Below, in pieces: positions 1 to 9,283 of a DNA stretch of 64,000 nucleotides; position 1 is the first letter of the stretch, and each line of letters starts with the position of its first letter. A program made the translations under genes and the position numbers. The notes under the pieces are model-generated. The model was not told the origin of the DNA. It did no database searches and was given only the letters and a program-made list of their open reading frames with translations. Origin of the DNA: Vibrio ishigakensis (GTDB lineage: Bacteria; Pseudomonadota; Gammaproteobacteria; Enterobacterales; Vibrionaceae); the NCBI RefSeq assembly GCF_024347675.1, contig NZ_AP024881.1, forward strand, positions 2,294,001-2,358,000, read 5' to 3'.

Positions 1-327
1 TTCCTAGACAACGCCACTCAAGCGGCAGAAGTTCTGGATGCTACTGTTGCTGATATGCGCTTTGTTAAACCTCTTGATGAAGAACTGATCCTTGAACTGG
101 CCGAAACACATGAAGTGCTAGTCACCATCGAAGAAAACGTAATTGCCGGTGGTGCTGGCAGTGGCGTGGTTGAGTTCTTGATGAGTAAGAAGGTAATGAA
201 GCCAGTACTGAACCTTGGTCTACCAGATCGCTTTGTTCCGCAAGGTACTCAAGGCGAGATGCATGAAGAGCTTGGACTCGACGCACAAGGCATCGAAAAA
301 GCCATCAACGACTACCAAAACGCATAA
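1..327 (+). CDS. dxs: 1-deoxy-D-xylulose-5-phosphate synthase, C-terminal part
   Basis: This is the 3' end of dxs; the frame is open from base 1, so the gene starts left of the window. About 108 C-terminal residues are visible. They form the last part of the transketolase C-terminal domain, with the conserved stretches [28 protein letters not shown] and [12 protein letters not shown], which are typical of Dxs. The enzyme condenses pyruvate and glyceraldehyde 3-phosphate with thiamine diphosphate to start the MEP isoprenoid pathway. In related bacteria dxs follows xseB and ispA, which would lie left of the window. A strong terminator follows directly. Identification rests on recalled family sequence. 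Confidence 0.95.
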   Translation, partial: FLDNATQAAEVLDATVADMRFVKPLDEELILELAETHEVLVTIEENVIAGGAGSGVVEFLMSKKVMKPVLNLGLPDRFVPQGTQGEMHEELGLDAQGIEKAINDYQNA

Positions 328-334
328 CCCCCTA

Positions 335-359
335 AGCCCGCTTCAAGCGGGCTTTTTTA
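335..359 (+). terminator. Rho-independent terminator of dxs
   Basis: A GC-rich stem AGCCCGC/GCGGGCT with loop TTCAA is followed by six T. It starts eight bases after the dxs stop codon. Confidence 0.9.
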
Positions 360-360
360 T

Positions 361-832
361 GGTTCATCGCAGATCAGCGGGAACAACTACACGACTCTAG
401 GTTCGTGTGCTCACTCTGCCCGTGATGCATGGCAAGCCGCCGTAGATACCTCCCTATAGGCTTGGTTTCGGCATCCTTGCCTCAAACACTTGCCCTGCAC
501 CACAGCCTGCCGCTCACAATCCCGGAATATCAGCGATGACTTTGAGCATCGCTACGCTGGGGTCACACTGATGCTAGCGCTGGAGAGTGGTTGATGGAGC
601 AAGGTGTCGCTCTCAGGGAGGCGAGCGGCAAGCGCCCACGGATGGGTTCACCGCGGCCTTGCGAATCAATCGCTCGGAGGGAGTGACTAGTTCAGATAGA
701 TTTTAACGCTCCCTTTCTAATCTGCGAAGAACCTTTTTTATACCTAACATATTGAAATCATTGTTTGTATCCCAAGCATTATGCCAACAAATGCTAATCT
801 CAAATGAAGGGATGGAGTCAAAGGGATAAATA
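361..832. other. GC-rich non-coding intergenic element, function unknown
   Basis: Between dxs and the aldo/keto reductase lies a 470-nt gap. Its first 340 nt (about 361-700) are clearly richer in GC than the rest of the gap and carry no frame of gene length. It contains stretches such as GTAGATACCTCCCTATA, GGCTTGGTTTCGGCATCC and GCCTTGCGAATCAATCG, and a small hairpin GCGATG/CATCGC at 533-552. From memory, similar strings recur between genes in marine gammaproteobacteria, so a dispersed repeat or decayed element is possible; this cannot be shown here. The AT-rich remainder (about 700-832) should hold the promoter of the next gene. Confidence 0.5.
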
Positions 833-1831
833 ATGACACGTAAGCAACAGCAATTCTTAGCTCAAAAGGGCGTCAGCAAGGCCTCAATCACAAACGGACT
901 AGCCCTATCTAACATCGGCCTTGGTACCTATTTGGGTGATGCGACAGAAGAGCACGACACCGGCTTTATTCAGGCCATCCAGAAATCTGTGGCGCTCGGC
1001 TGCAATCTTATCGATACCGCTATTAATTATCGTGGGCAACGCTCTGAGCTTAATGTATCTAAAGCTCTACAACAGATATTTGCCAATAGCGATATCTCTC
1101 GAGATGAGCTTGTTATTGCCACTAAGGGTGGCTTTACACCTTCAGATTGGCGCTCTGGTCGCATTGGACGCGATGCTCGTCAGGATATGAAGGATTTCTA
1201 TCAATACAGCGTCGCGCCTATCCTAGGAAAAGGTGCCGCAGGTAACGAGCGTATCAATTTTATCGAAGCTGATTTTATTGAGTGGGCATTTAACCAAAGC
1301 CTACATAACTTGAGCTTGGCTAAGATAGATATCTACTATCTGCACAATCCAGAGATGTCTCTCGAAACGCTAGGAGAAGATACCTTTTATACAGAGCTTG
1401 AAAATACCTTTTATTTTCTAGAGTCGCAAGTAAAAGCAGGCAAACTAGGTATATATGGCTTTGCCACTTGGTCAGGCTTTTTAGCCGATGAATCAGAGGC
1501 GAATTATCTGAACTTGGAAAAAATCCTAGAGACTGCGAAACGCGCAGGTGGCGATAACCACAGCTTCAAGGTCATCCAACTGCCCTACAATCAGGCTAGG
1601 ACTGAAGCCTCTGATAAGCTAAACCAAAACGGTCACTCAATACTAAATGCCGCCAAGGCAAACAATCTAACCATGTTTACCAATGTCTCCCTCAATCAAG
1701 GTAAAGACTTCGATAGATTCACACCTGAATCGATGATTAACTTCTTGATAGAGGACGAACGCATAGACTGCGCCCTGATCGGAATGAAAGATCCAAACAA
1801 GGTAGAAAGAAACCTAAAACAGATCCTGTAA
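833..1831 (+). CDS. Aldo/keto reductase family oxidoreductase
   Basis: This 332-residue protein has the complete catalytic tetrad of the aldo/keto reductase barrel: Asp61 and Tyr66 (LIDTAINY), Lys98 (ATKGG) and His173 (IYYLHNPE). Such enzymes reduce aldehydes or ketones with NADPH in the cytoplasm; the substrate cannot be told from sequence. An insertion of about 40 residues after the lysine (residues 105-145) is longer than in short bacterial members. The ATG follows an AAGGGA ribosome binding site. The gene stands alone, convergent with pgpA and sharing a two-way terminator with it. It sits next to the GC-rich element and may be an accessory gene. Confidence 0.85.
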   Translation: MTRKQQQFLAQKGVSKASITNGLALSNIGLGTYLGDATEEHDTGFIQAIQKSVALGCNLIDTAINYRGQRSELNVSKALQQIFANSDISRDELVIATKGGFTPSDWRSGRIGRDARQDMKDFYQYSVAPILGKGAAGNERINFIEADFIEWAFNQSLHNLSLAKIDIYYLHNPEMSLETLGEDTFYTELENTFYFLESQVKAGKLGIYGFATWSGFLADESEANYLNLEKILETAKRAGGDNHSFKVIQLPYNQARTEASDKLNQNGHSILNAAKANNLTMFTNVSLNQGKDFDRFTPESMINFLIEDERIDCALIGMKDPNKVERNLKQIL

Positions 1832-1838
1832 GGCATAA

Positions 1839-1866
1839 AAAACGGAAGCGCCTGCTTCCGTTTTCT
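1839..1866. terminator. Bidirectional terminator between aldo/keto reductase and pgpA
   Basis: The stem AACGGAAGC/GCTTCCGTT is flanked by A on the left and TTTTCTTTT on the right, so it can end transcripts from both convergent genes. Confidence 0.85.
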
Positions 1867-1867
1867 T

Positions 1868-2371
1868 TTACATCCAACCTAGGAAATACCCAAGAAGTAC
1901 CAGCGAGATGGCGGCCATCACACCGGCAAGTATGTCATCTATCATGATACCCAGACCGCCATGGATGTGCTTATCTAGGTAGCTAATAGGCCATGGTTTG
2001 ATCATGTCAAAGGCGCGGAATAGTACGAAGCCGGCAATCAACCACTTCCAGTCGTTCGCGGCAATACCCATTAGCGGCACGACCGCCATGGTGATCCAAA
2101 AGCCAACAAACTCATCCCACACGATAGAGCCGTGGTCGTGCACGCCCATATCCTCCGAGGTCTTGCCGCAGATCTTAATCCCGACGATGCAGGAGATCAG
2201 CACAGCAATAAGATAAGCGGGCAACGGCAGTTGCACTAAGGCAAGATACAGTGGAATCGAGGCGATAGTGCCCATAGTGCCGGGTACTATCGGAGATAGA
2301 CCACTACCAAAACCTGTCGCTAATAGGTGCCAAGGATTATCGAGGGTGATCTTATCTAGGGGATTGCTCAT
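1868..2371 (-). CDS. pgpA: Phosphatidylglycerophosphatase A
   Basis: This 167-residue membrane protein removes the phosphate of phosphatidylglycerol phosphate, the last step in phosphatidylglycerol synthesis at the inner membrane. Family marks are GSGLSPIVPGTMGT near residue 25, the acidic WDEFVGFW motif near residue 85 and the C-terminal DDILAGVMA segment, set among about four hydrophobic segments. Length matches the family. The start lies only six bases after the thiL stop, so both are probably co-translated. thiL-pgpA adjacency is common in gammaproteobacteria. Confidence 0.93.
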   Translation of the reverse strand: MSNPLDKITLDNPWHLLATGFGSGLSPIVPGTMGTIASIPLYLALVQLPLPAYLIAVLISCIVGIKICGKTSEDMGVHDHGSIVWDEFVGFWITMAVVPLMGIAANDWKWLIAGFVLFRAFDMIKPWPISYLDKHIHGGLGIMIDDILAGVMAAISLVLLGYFLGWM

Positions 2372-2377
2372 GTACTT

Positions 2378-3346
2378 CTATTCTCTAAAATGATCAAAGC
2401 CAAACAGCTTGGCATCGAGTGTGCTACCTGCTTGGTGAAGAACTAAGTCATCTGACTCATTCATCACACCTATAGCTTTGATTTCGTTTGATAAAGCCTG
2501 AACCGACTCTAGCAGATCCGGAGCAACTGTAAAGCAAAGTTCATACTCTTCACCGCTGCACAAAGCGTATTGCCATGCATCAGAATATTCGCTGTCTGGA
2601 TGCTGAGCAAAAGCCTCAAGCTCAGGTGATACTGGCAACTTAGATACATCGATATTAGCGCCACAATTGGAGCGCTTCATAATGTGCTGGATATCTGATA
2701 CCAAGCCATCTGAGATGTCGATACAGCTCGATGCTAGACCCACTAGCTTTTGTGCTAGAGCAACCCTAGAGGTGCTGATGAAATGACGCTGTTCTAGTTG
2801 TTTAGCAAAAGGCAGCCCCTGTTTGCTCTTATCTAGAAGCACCTCTAGACCCGCATGTCTGTCACCCAGGCTCCCTGATACACAGATAATATCTCCCGTT
2901 CTTGCCCCTGAGCGGGTCAAGGCTTTGCCTTTAGGTACCAAACCTTGAATGGTCAAACTAATGCTCAGTGGTCCCTTGGTAGTATCGCCACCAATAAGCT
3001 TGAGGTTATGGTCATCCGCAAGGGCAAAGAAACTATCGCAAAACTCCTCTAGCCACTGGCTATCAAAGCTTGGCAGGGTGATGGCCATGGACACCCAAGC
3101 CGGCTCTGCCCCCATAGCAGCAAGGTCGCTGAGGTTCGAAGCAAGCGCTTTATGTGCCACCCAAGCCGCTGGGGCATCGGATAAAAAGTGAGTACCTGCC
3201 ACTACCGTATCTGTACTGATCACTATCTGTTTATCAGCATCGACACTTACGATAGCGCAATCATCACCCTGCGCCAGTACGACATCGCTACGCTGTAGTT
3301 TTTGACGACAGAAGTACCTGTCGATAAGGTCAAACTCGCCCGCCAC
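2378..3346 (-). CDS. thiL: Thiamine-monophosphate kinase
   Basis: ThiL phosphorylates thiamine monophosphate to the cofactor thiamine diphosphate using ATP. Recognisable motifs are GEFDLIDRYF at the N-terminus, QGDDCAIV, STDTVVAGTHF, GGDTTKGP and CIDISDGL, in family order. I chose the GTG at 3346 (322 residues, M-AGEFDLIDRYF) because AAGGAGG precedes it by four bases and family members begin here. The longer frame from a TTG at 3373 starts inside the nusB terminator stem. That terminator means thiL needs read-through or its own promoter. It is followed closely by pgpA. Confidence 0.93.
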   Translation of the reverse strand: MAGEFDLIDRYFCRQKLQRSDVVLAQGDDCAIVSVDADKQIVISTDTVVAGTHFLSDAPAAWVAHKALASNLSDLAAMGAEPAWVSMAITLPSFDSQWLEEFCDSFFALADDHNLKLIGGDTTKGPLSISLTIQGLVPKGKALTRSGARTGDIICVSGSLGDRHAGLEVLLDKSKQGLPFAKQLEQRHFISTSRVALAQKLVGLASSCIDISDGLVSDIQHIMKRSNCGANIDVSKLPVSPELEAFAQHPDSEYSDAWQYALCSGEEYELCFTVAPDLLESVQALSNEIKAIGVMNESDDLVLHQAGSTLDAKLFGFDHFRE

Positions 3347-3371
3347 CTTTCCTCCTTGCTGGATTAGATAC

Positions 3372-3399
3372 AAAAAAGGCCAGCAATTGCTGACCTTTT
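3372..3399 (-). terminator. Terminator after nusB
   Basis: Read on the minus strand, the stem AAGGTCAGC/GCTGGCCTT (loop AATT) is followed by a run of T. It separates nusB from thiL and excludes the upstream TTG as thiL start. Confidence 0.85.
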
Positions 3400-3416
3400 A
3401 GCTCAATAAACTTGAG

Positions 3417-3887
3417 TTACTTGTTCTTGCGAATGTGCGGTGCAGCTTTATCTAGCACACCGTTCACGAACTTGTAGCTGTCTTCAGCTGCAAATACCTT
3501 AGCAAGTTCGATAGCCTCGTTAATTACTACCTTGTGAGGTACGTCTTCACGACGAGTCATCTCGTACATAGCTAGGCGAAGCAGAGCCAGTTCCATCATG
3601 TCAAGATCTTGCATTGGACGTGATAGGTATGGACGAAGCTTGCTATCAAGCTCTTGGTGAGTCAGTGCTACACCAGTTAGCAAATCACGGAAATAAGCAA
3701 CGTCTGTTTCTTGTTCATTAAGTGCAGGCTCATCAGCATGATGCTCTTCTTCATCATACTTACCACCTGACAAAAACTGTTCTTCTACAGTTGCGATGTT
3801 TTCTTTAGTAATTTGCCAAGAATAGATCGCTTGTAGAGCAAATTGACGTGCATTACGACGTGCGGCTGGTTTCACACTGGCCCCCAT
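3417..3887 (-). CDS. nusB: Transcription antitermination factor NusB
   Basis: NusB binds boxA RNA together with NusE (S10) and is part of the antitermination complex acting on rRNA operons. The 156-residue sequence has the family start [18 protein letters not shown], an acidic insert at about residues 45-60 ([15 protein letters not shown]) and the C-terminal helices with [20 protein letters not shown]. The ATG overlaps the ribH stop codon by one base (TAATG), indicating translational coupling. The ribH-nusB pair is conserved across proteobacteria. Confidence 0.95.
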   Translation of the reverse strand: MGASVKPAARRNARQFALQAIYSWQITKENIATVEEQFLSGGKYDEEEHHADEPALNEQETDVAYFRDLLTGVALTHQELDSKLRPYLSRPMQDLDMMELALLRLAMYEMTRREDVPHKVVINEAIELAKVFAAEDSYKFVNGVLDKAAPHIRKNK

Positions 3888-4357
3888 TAGGAATCGATTT
3901 CAGAAAGAACGTTGATCATCTCTAGCGCACTTAGTGCAGCCTCTGCACCCTTGTTACCCGCCTTGGTGCCAGCACGCTCAATAGCTTGATCAATAGTATC
4001 AACGGTCAGTACGCCAAACGCCACTGGAAGACTGTACTCCAATGAAACCTGCGCAAGACCTTTGTTGCACTCACTACAAACATAGTCAAAGTGTGGCGTT
4101 CCGCCACGAATAACAGTACCTAGAGATACGATAGCATCGTACTTCTCGGTACGAGCAACACGTTGCGCCACTAGTGGCAGTTCAACTGCACCTGGGCAAC
4201 GCACTACTGTGATATTTTCTTCAGCCACCTGTCCATGGCGCTTCAAAGTGTCGATCGCACCAGACAGCAAGCTCTCATTGATAAAGCTGTTAAAACGCGA
4301 AATCACGATTGCAATTTTAGCGTTTGGTGCTGGAAATCCACCTTCGATTACTTTCAT
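3887..4357 (-). CDS. ribH: 6,7-dimethyl-8-ribityllumazine synthase
   Basis: Lumazine synthase joins 5-amino-6-ribitylaminouracil with 3,4-dihydroxy-2-butanone 4-phosphate, the penultimate step of riboflavin synthesis (named ribE in E. coli). Motifs visible are [38 protein letters not shown] with the catalytic histidine, and [11 protein letters not shown]. At 156 residues it has the usual length. It forms icosahedral shells or smaller rings in other species. It is separated from ribBX by about 130 nt with a hairpin, so it may have its own promoter, and it overlaps nusB. Confidence 0.96.
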   Translation of the reverse strand: MKVIEGGFPAPNAKIAIVISRFNSFINESLLSGAIDTLKRHGQVAEENITVVRCPGAVELPLVAQRVARTEKYDAIVSLGTVIRGGTPHFDYVCSECNKGLAQVSLEYSLPVAFGVLTVDTIDQAIERAGTKAGNKGAEAALSALEMINVLSEIDS

Positions 4358-4457
4358 AAGTTTACCTTCAACTATCCTCTAGCGAGAATCGCGGGATTCT
4401 AGCACAAATTTGTGATCAGAATCTAATAACAATTCAGCGAATTCTCAAGTTAACAAA

Positions 4458-4480
4458 TAAAGGAGCCAAATAGGCTCCCA
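4458..4480 (-). terminator. Hairpin after ribBX, probable weak terminator
   Basis: The stem GGAGCC/GGCTCC with loop AAATA lies just after the ribBX stop. On the minus strand it is followed by TTTATTTG, a broken T run, so termination is probably partial. Confidence 0.6.
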
Positions 4481-4485
4481 TTTAA

Positions 4486-5595
4486 TTATTCACAAACGTA
4501 TTCGACCACGTCTAGACCGAAGCCTGACAGTGAGTGATAACGCTTGTCGCTCGATGACATCAGACGCATTTTGCTTACGCCCATGTCAGCCAAAATCTGT
4601 GAACCTACACCCACACGGCGTGAGGTGCCTTGCTTCTTCGCCATGGTTGGCGCTTCGCCTTTATCTTGTTGCTCAAAGGCTTTCAGCTTATGAATAAGCT
4701 GCTCTTGGCTCTCTTCATTACCAAGAACGATCAGAACGCCACCGTCATCGCTGATGCGCTGCATTGCTTTGTCTAGCGACCAGCTGCGGTCCGAGTTACG
4801 GTTTGAGTGAAGCAGATCGGTGAAGGTATCTTGCAGGTGAACACGCACAAGACATGGTTCTTCTGTCACCTCCCCCTTACGCAATGCGTAGTGGATTTGG
4901 TTATCGATAGTATCGCGGTAGGTCACCATATCGAAATCACCAAACTCGGTTGGCATCTTGCACTCAGCAACGCGCTCGATAGTGGTTTCAGTGTTGTTAC
5001 GATACTCGATAAGATCCGCGATAGTGCCTAGCTTAACGTCGTGCTTCTCAGCGAACACTTCTAGGTCTGGACGACGTGCCATGGTGCCATCGTCGTTTAG
5101 GATTTCAACGATAACCGATGCTGGCTCAAAGCCCGCTAGACGAGCAAGGTCACAACCCGCTTCAGTATGACCCGCGCGAGTCAGTACACCACCCTCTTGG
5201 GCTGCAAGTGGGAAGATATGACCAGGCTGAACTAGGTCTGCCGCTTTAGCATCTTTTGCTACTGCTGCTTGAACCGTCACTGCACGGTCAGCTGCCGAGA
5301 TACCCGTAGTTACACCCTCAGCCGCTTCAATAGATACGGTAAACGCTGTGGTGTATTGCGCATTGTTGTCCTGAACCATAGGAGGTAGACCAAGACGCTC
5401 ACAACGCTCACCTGTCATAGTCAGACAGATAAGGCCACGGCCGTGAGTAGCCATAAAGTTAATCGCTTCTGGCGTGATGTGCTCAGCGGCCATAATAAGG
5501 TCACCCTCATTCTCACGATCCTCGTCATCCATAAGAATGACCATTTTTCCTAGGCGAATATCTTCGATAATTTCTTGCGGTGAACTGATTGGCAT
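4486..5595 (-). CDS. ribBX: 3,4-dihydroxy-2-butanone 4-phosphate synthase with degenerate GTP cyclohydrolase II-like domain
   Basis: Residues 1 to about 205 form a complete DHBP synthase domain, with the acidic loop [12 protein letters not shown] and [13 protein letters not shown]. It converts ribulose 5-phosphate to the four-carbon precursor of riboflavin. Residues 206-369 align with GTP cyclohydrolase II but have lost the zinc-binding cysteines (the segment after VRVH reads [19 protein letters not shown]) and the catalytic arginine region. The second domain is therefore very probably inactive, as in the ribBX variant described in Shewanella and other proteobacteria. A separate active RibA must be encoded elsewhere. 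AGGAACCCGAT precedes the ATG. Confidence 0.9.
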   Translation of the reverse strand: MPISSPQEIIEDIRLGKMVILMDDEDRENEGDLIMAAEHITPEAINFMATHGRGLICLTMTGERCERLGLPPMVQDNNAQYTTAFTVSIEAAEGVTTGISAADRAVTVQAAVAKDAKAADLVQPGHIFPLAAQEGGVLTRAGHTEAGCDLARLAGFEPASVIVEILNDDGTMARRPDLEVFAEKHDVKLGTIADLIEYRNNTETTIERVAECKMPTEFGDFDMVTYRDTIDNQIHYALRKGEVTEEPCLVRVHLQDTFTDLLHSNRNSDRSWSLDKAMQRISDDGGVLIVLGNEESQEQLIHKLKAFEQQDKGEAPTMAKKQGTSRRVGVGSQILADMGVSKMRLMSSSDKRYHSLSGFGLDVVEYVCE

Positions 5596-5618
5596 ATCGG
5601 GTTCCTAAACTAGTCTGC

Positions 5619-6275
5619 TTATGCAAAGCCGTTTTGTTGTAAAAATTCCATGGTGATAGATGATGAGCTTTGAGTCTCTTGCTCACCGATCCCGAGTAGG
5701 CGCTCCATGTAGCGAGCCAGTACGTCAACCTCTAGGTTGACCTGACGTCCTACCTCAAATTCATCTATGATGGTTTGCTCTGAAGTGTGTGGCACTATGG
5801 TGAGTTTAAATCCGCGCTTTCTTAGATCGTTTACCGTTAGGCTAATACCATCAACGGTGATAGAACCTTTTTGAGCCACATAGCGCTCAATCTCTTCCGG
5901 CATCTCAACCCAATACTCCACGGCACGACCTACAGGGATGCGCTCGACAATAGTACCCACGCCATCAACGTGACCCGATACTATGTGGCCACCAAAGCGT
6001 GTGGTTGGAAGCATGGCCTTCTCTAGATTTACGCGATCGCCCACCTGATAGTTTCTAAAACCCGTTTTATTTAGGGTTTCAACAGAAAGGTCTGCACTAA
6101 ATGAGCGGGAATCAAACGCTACCACCGTCAAACAGATACCATTGGTTGCGATAGAATCCCCTAGTTTTACGTCCGACATATCTAGGTTGCCACTATTGAT
6201 GGTCACCGAGATGTCTTCGCCACTTGAGACGATATTGGCAACGGTGCCTACAGCTTCTACGATACCGGTAAACAT
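5619..6275 (-). CDS. ribE: Riboflavin synthase, alpha subunit type
   Basis: This 218-residue enzyme dismutates two lumazine molecules into riboflavin and a pyrimidine that is recycled (ribC in E. coli naming). It shows two tandem lumazine-binding domains. The first begins MFTGIVEAVG and contains SIATNGICLTV; the second contains SGHVDGVGTI and GSITVDGISLTVND. Family length is about 200-220. AGGGTT precedes the ATG. It lies between ribD and ribBX with gaps of 12 and 23 nt and is surely in the same operon. Confidence 0.95.
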   Translation of the reverse strand: MFTGIVEAVGTVANIVSSGEDISVTINSGNLDMSDVKLGDSIATNGICLTVVAFDSRSFSADLSVETLNKTGFRNYQVGDRVNLEKAMLPTTRFGGHIVSGHVDGVGTIVERIPVGRAVEYWVEMPEEIERYVAQKGSITVDGISLTVNDLRKRGFKLTIVPHTSEQTIIDEFEVGRQVNLEVDVLARYMERLLGIGEQETQSSSSITMEFLQQNGFA

Positions 6276-6287
6276 AACCCTTCCTAA

Positions 6288-7379
6288 CTAATTCTTGATA
6301 CGTGCGACGATTTTGATGTCTTTACCGACCTGAGATACCTCTGTGATATCCAGTTCGATAGCCTGATCCATCTGCTCAAAGCCGAGCAGATTGACTAGAC
6401 CTCGCCCATCGGTGCCCATAAGCTTAGGAGCCATATAGATAATAAGCTCATCCACCAACTTATGTTCAATAAAGGATGCGGCTAGTGTCGCGCCAGCCTC
6501 AACCCATAAGTGATTGATATTGTGATTGCGGGCCAGATTTGCAAGTAGTTCAGGCAATTCTATTTTCTGATTGTCTACTTGTGCACCTTGCGCCTTGCTC
6601 GGTATGACTAAAATGTCACCTGAAGTGTTAAATAGCTTAAGGCTAGGCTCGAGCTCTCCTTGCCTGTCTAAGATGACGCGTATCGGCTGTCTAAGCTCGG
6701 TATCTGGATAGGCCTGTTTTACTTGGGCTGGAAGCTCGCTATCACGCACATTAAGAGAAGCATTGTCATCAATAACAGTACGAGAGGTAGATAGGATTGC
6801 ACCTGATTGAGCGCGATATTGCTGCACATCGGCGCGAGCTTCAGGGCCAGTGATCCACTGACTCACCCCATTGGCTAGAGCCGTTTTACCGTCAAGGCTA
6901 GAGGCCATTTTCAGCTGTACATAAGGCATGCCAGTGCGCATCTTTTTCAAGAATGACTTGTTGATGCGCTCTGCATCTTGTTCAAGAAGACCCACTGCTA
7001 CCTCAATGCCGGCTTCTCTGAGCATATTGAAGCCGCGACCGCCTACTTGAGGGTTAGGGTCTTGCATAGCGCATACCACACGAGCCACTTTGGCTTTAAT
7101 AAGCCCTTCAGCGCATGGTGGGGTTCTTCCATAATGAGAGCAAGGCTCAAGGGTCACATAAGCTGTCGCACCTTCTGCGCGTTCGCCGGCCATATTCAGG
7201 GCGTGAACTTCAGCGTGAGGACCACCCGCTTGGATATGATAACCCTCACCGACGATCTCTTCACCTTGGACGATGACGCAGCCCACATTCGGATTAGGAT
7301 GAGTGGTAAAGCGGCCTTTTTCCGCCAGCTTGATCGCTCGAGCCATCATCTGATGGTCAAACAAAGAAAATTGCATCAT
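6288..7379 (-). CDS. ribD: Bifunctional diaminohydroxyphosphoribosylaminopyrimidine deaminase / 5-amino-6-(5-phosphoribosylamino)uracil reductase
   Basis: RibD carries out two successive steps of riboflavin synthesis. The N-terminal deaminase (about residues 1-145) has the zinc site His55-Ala-Glu57, Cys80 and Cys89 (PCSHYGRTPPC). The C-terminal reductase (about 150-363) starts with PYVQLKMASSLDGKTA and uses NADPH. Length 363 is normal. The ATG shares one base with the nrdR stop (TGATG), so translation is coupled. nrdR-ribD adjacency is a widespread bacterial arrangement. Confidence 0.96.
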   Translation of the reverse strand: MMQFSLFDHQMMARAIKLAEKGRFTTHPNPNVGCVIVQGEEIVGEGYHIQAGGPHAEVHALNMAGERAEGATAYVTLEPCSHYGRTPPCAEGLIKAKVARVVCAMQDPNPQVGGRGFNMLREAGIEVAVGLLEQDAERINKSFLKKMRTGMPYVQLKMASSLDGKTALANGVSQWITGPEARADVQQYRAQSGAILSTSRTVIDDNASLNVRDSELPAQVKQAYPDTELRQPIRVILDRQGELEPSLKLFNTSGDILVIPSKAQGAQVDNQKIELPELLANLARNHNINHLWVEAGATLAASFIEHKLVDELIIYMAPKLMGTDGRGLVNLLGFEQMDQAIELDITEVSQVGKDIKIVARIKN

Positions 7380-7828
7380 CAGTCCTCGAGCTTAGCTATC
7401 TCTTCGCCAAACTCTCGGATATCTTCAAAGCTGCGATATACAGAGGCAAAACGGATATAAGCGACCTTGTCCAGCTCTTTGAGCTGTTCCATCACAAGAT
7501 TACCTATCATGTCGCTCGGCACTTCGCGCTCACCAGTAGCACGCAGCTTAGACTTGATGACACTCATTGAAAGCTCTACCGCATCGGCGCTCACTGGGCG
7601 TTTTTCTAATGCACGTTGCAGACCATTAGATAGCTTGTCTTCGTTGAAGGGTTCACGGTTGCCATTAGATTTGATCACCTTAGGCATAACCAGCTCTGCG
7701 GTTTCAAAGGTGGTAAAGCGCTCATTACACGCCAGACATTGGCGTCGGCGACGAACCTGATGGCCATCAGCCACCAAGCGAGAATCTATGACTTTGGTTT
7801 CGTTTTCAGAACAAAATGGGCAATGCAT
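7379..7828 (-). CDS. nrdR: Transcriptional repressor NrdR
   Basis: NrdR senses nucleotides and represses ribonucleotide reductase operons. The 149-residue protein has the zinc ribbon Cys3-Cys6 (MHCPFC) and Cys31-Cys34 (CLACNERF), followed by an ATP-cone domain from about residue 49 ([19 protein letters not shown]). Length and domains are exactly those of the family. It is the first gene of the riboflavin run. A leader hairpin lies 31 nt upstream of the start. Confidence 0.97.
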   Translation of the reverse strand: MHCPFCSENETKVIDSRLVADGHQVRRRRQCLACNERFTTFETAELVMPKVIKSNGNREPFNEDKLSNGLQRALEKRPVSADAVELSMSVIKSKLRATGEREVPSDMIGNLVMEQLKELDKVAYIRFASVYRSFEDIREFGEEIAKLED

Positions 7829-7858
7829 ACCTGCTCCCTTACTGGACCCAATACGATG

Positions 7859-7885
7859 AGCAACTCATTCCAATGAGGTGTTGCT
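7859..7885. promoter_or_regulatory. Inverted repeat in the nrdR leader
   Basis: The arms AGCAAC and GTTGCT enclose a second inner pair CATT/AATG, forming an imperfect palindrome 31 nt upstream of nrdR. It could be a leader hairpin or an operator; no T run follows. It does not match a binding site I can name. Confidence 0.4.
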
Positions 7886-7960
7886 TAGGGGAGAAAATTA
7901 TTGTGAGTGTAACGGATTTGCACGCACTATTCGAGAATTCAAGTGTGTGCAAGTACATAT

Positions 7961-7988
7961 AAAAAAGGGCTCTGTGATAGAGCCCTCA
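7961..7988 (-). terminator. Terminator after proA
   Basis: On the minus strand the stem GAGGGCTCT/AGAGCCCTT is followed by six T. It closes the proBA operon before the nrdR promoter region. Confidence 0.88.
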
Positions 7989-8014
7989 TATCGTTTATAA
8001 AACAACCAATTAGC

Positions 8015-9265
8015 TTATGGGCGAGGCAGGTAGTTGCCTTTACCAACCCACTTGTAGCTGGTTAGCTCCTCTAGACCCATAGGGCCGCGGGCGTGCAGTT
8101 TCTGGGTGGATACCGCAACCTCAGCACCTAGACCAAACTGAGCACCATCAGTAAAGCGAGTAGAAGCATTTACATACACAGCTGCTGATCCTGCTGCATT
8201 GATAAACTTCTCTGCACTCATCAGATCGTTAGTCATGATTGCATCTGAGTGACTGGCGTTGTGCTCGCGCATATGAGCAATAGCTTCATCCACGCTCTCA
8301 ACCACTTTCACACCAAGGATATAAGCAAGCCACTCGGTATCGAAGTCACCCTCTGCAGCGGCACGTACCTTAGGTGCACCTTCAAGCAGAGGCATAGCGC
8401 TCGCATCTGCCACGTACTCAATCTTATCGCCCAGTTGTGCCTGAAGCTTCTCCAGGAATGGTTGCGCCACAGCTTTGTGTACCATTAGGGTATCTAGAGC
8501 GTTACACGCCGATGGACGCTGCATCTTAGAGTTCTCTACCACAACCACTGATTTCTCTAGGTCTGCTGTCTCATCAACAAATACGTGTGAGATACCAAAA
8601 CCACCGATGATAACAGGGATAGTGCTGTTCTCTTTACACATCTTGTGCAGACCGGCACCACCACGTGGGATGATCATATCTACGTATTCATCTAGCTTAA
8701 GAAGCTGAGAAACAAGCTCACGGTCTGGCTTTTCGATGTACTGTACTGATGCCACAGGCAGACCCGCTTGAGAGAGCGCGGTTTGGATAACCTTTACCAG
8801 AGCCATGTTTGAATGGAAGGTCTCACGGCCACCACGAAGAATGCTGGCATTGCCCGTTTTCAGACACAGTGAGGCGATATCGATAGTCACGTTTGGACGC
8901 GCTTCATAGATAACACCTACAACACCCAGCGGCACGCGGCGACGAGATAGCGCAAGGCCGTTCTCCAAAACGCGACTGTCTAGTTCGCTACCCACAGGGT
9001 CGCTAAGTTTAATCACGTTACGCACGTCATCAGCAATCGCACTCAAGCGAGCTTCATTTAGCATTAGACGGTCAAGAAGCGCTTCACCCATACCGGACTC
9101 ACGTGCAGCGCTGATATCCAGTGCATTCGCTTCTAGGATGATTGCAGATTGTTTTTCTAGCTCATCGGCCATAATCGCCAGAGCTTTATTCTTAGTTGCT
9201 GTATCTGTGGTTGCTAGCGCAAATGAGGCCTCTTTCGCCTGCTGTCCAAGTTTTACTAAATCCAC
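8015..9265 (-). CDS. proA: Gamma-glutamyl phosphate reductase
   Basis: ProA reduces gamma-glutamyl phosphate with NADPH to glutamate semialdehyde, the second step of proline synthesis. The 416-residue aldehyde dehydrogenase-like chain shows [18 protein letters not shown], a conserved RGG (ILRGGRET), [11 protein letters not shown], and the catalytic cysteine in [11 protein letters not shown]. The C-terminal [14 protein letters not shown] is typical. It follows proB by 18 nt in one operon. GAGG lies upstream of the ATG. Confidence 0.97.
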   Translation of the reverse strand: MDLVKLGQQAKEASFALATTDTATKNKALAIMADELEKQSAIILEANALDISAARESGMGEALLDRLMLNEARLSAIADDVRNVIKLSDPVGSELDSRVLENGLALSRRRVPLGVVGVIYEARPNVTIDIASLCLKTGNASILRGGRETFHSNMALVKVIQTALSQAGLPVASVQYIEKPDRELVSQLLKLDEYVDMIIPRGGAGLHKMCKENSTIPVIIGGFGISHVFVDETADLEKSVVVVENSKMQRPSACNALDTLMVHKAVAQPFLEKLQAQLGDKIEYVADASAMPLLEGAPKVRAAAEGDFDTEWLAYILGVKVVESVDEAIAHMREHNASHSDAIMTNDLMSAEKFINAAGSAAVYVNASTRFTDGAQFGLGAEVAVSTQKLHARGPMGLEELTSYKWVGKGNYLPRP

Positions 9266-9283
9266 TTTTTCTACCTCAATTCT

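Noticed and set aside
7829..7960. FMN riboswitch upstream of the riboflavin genes
   Set aside because: Neither here nor before ribBX or ribH do I see the conserved AGGGCAGGG-type core; only a small inverted repeat is present.
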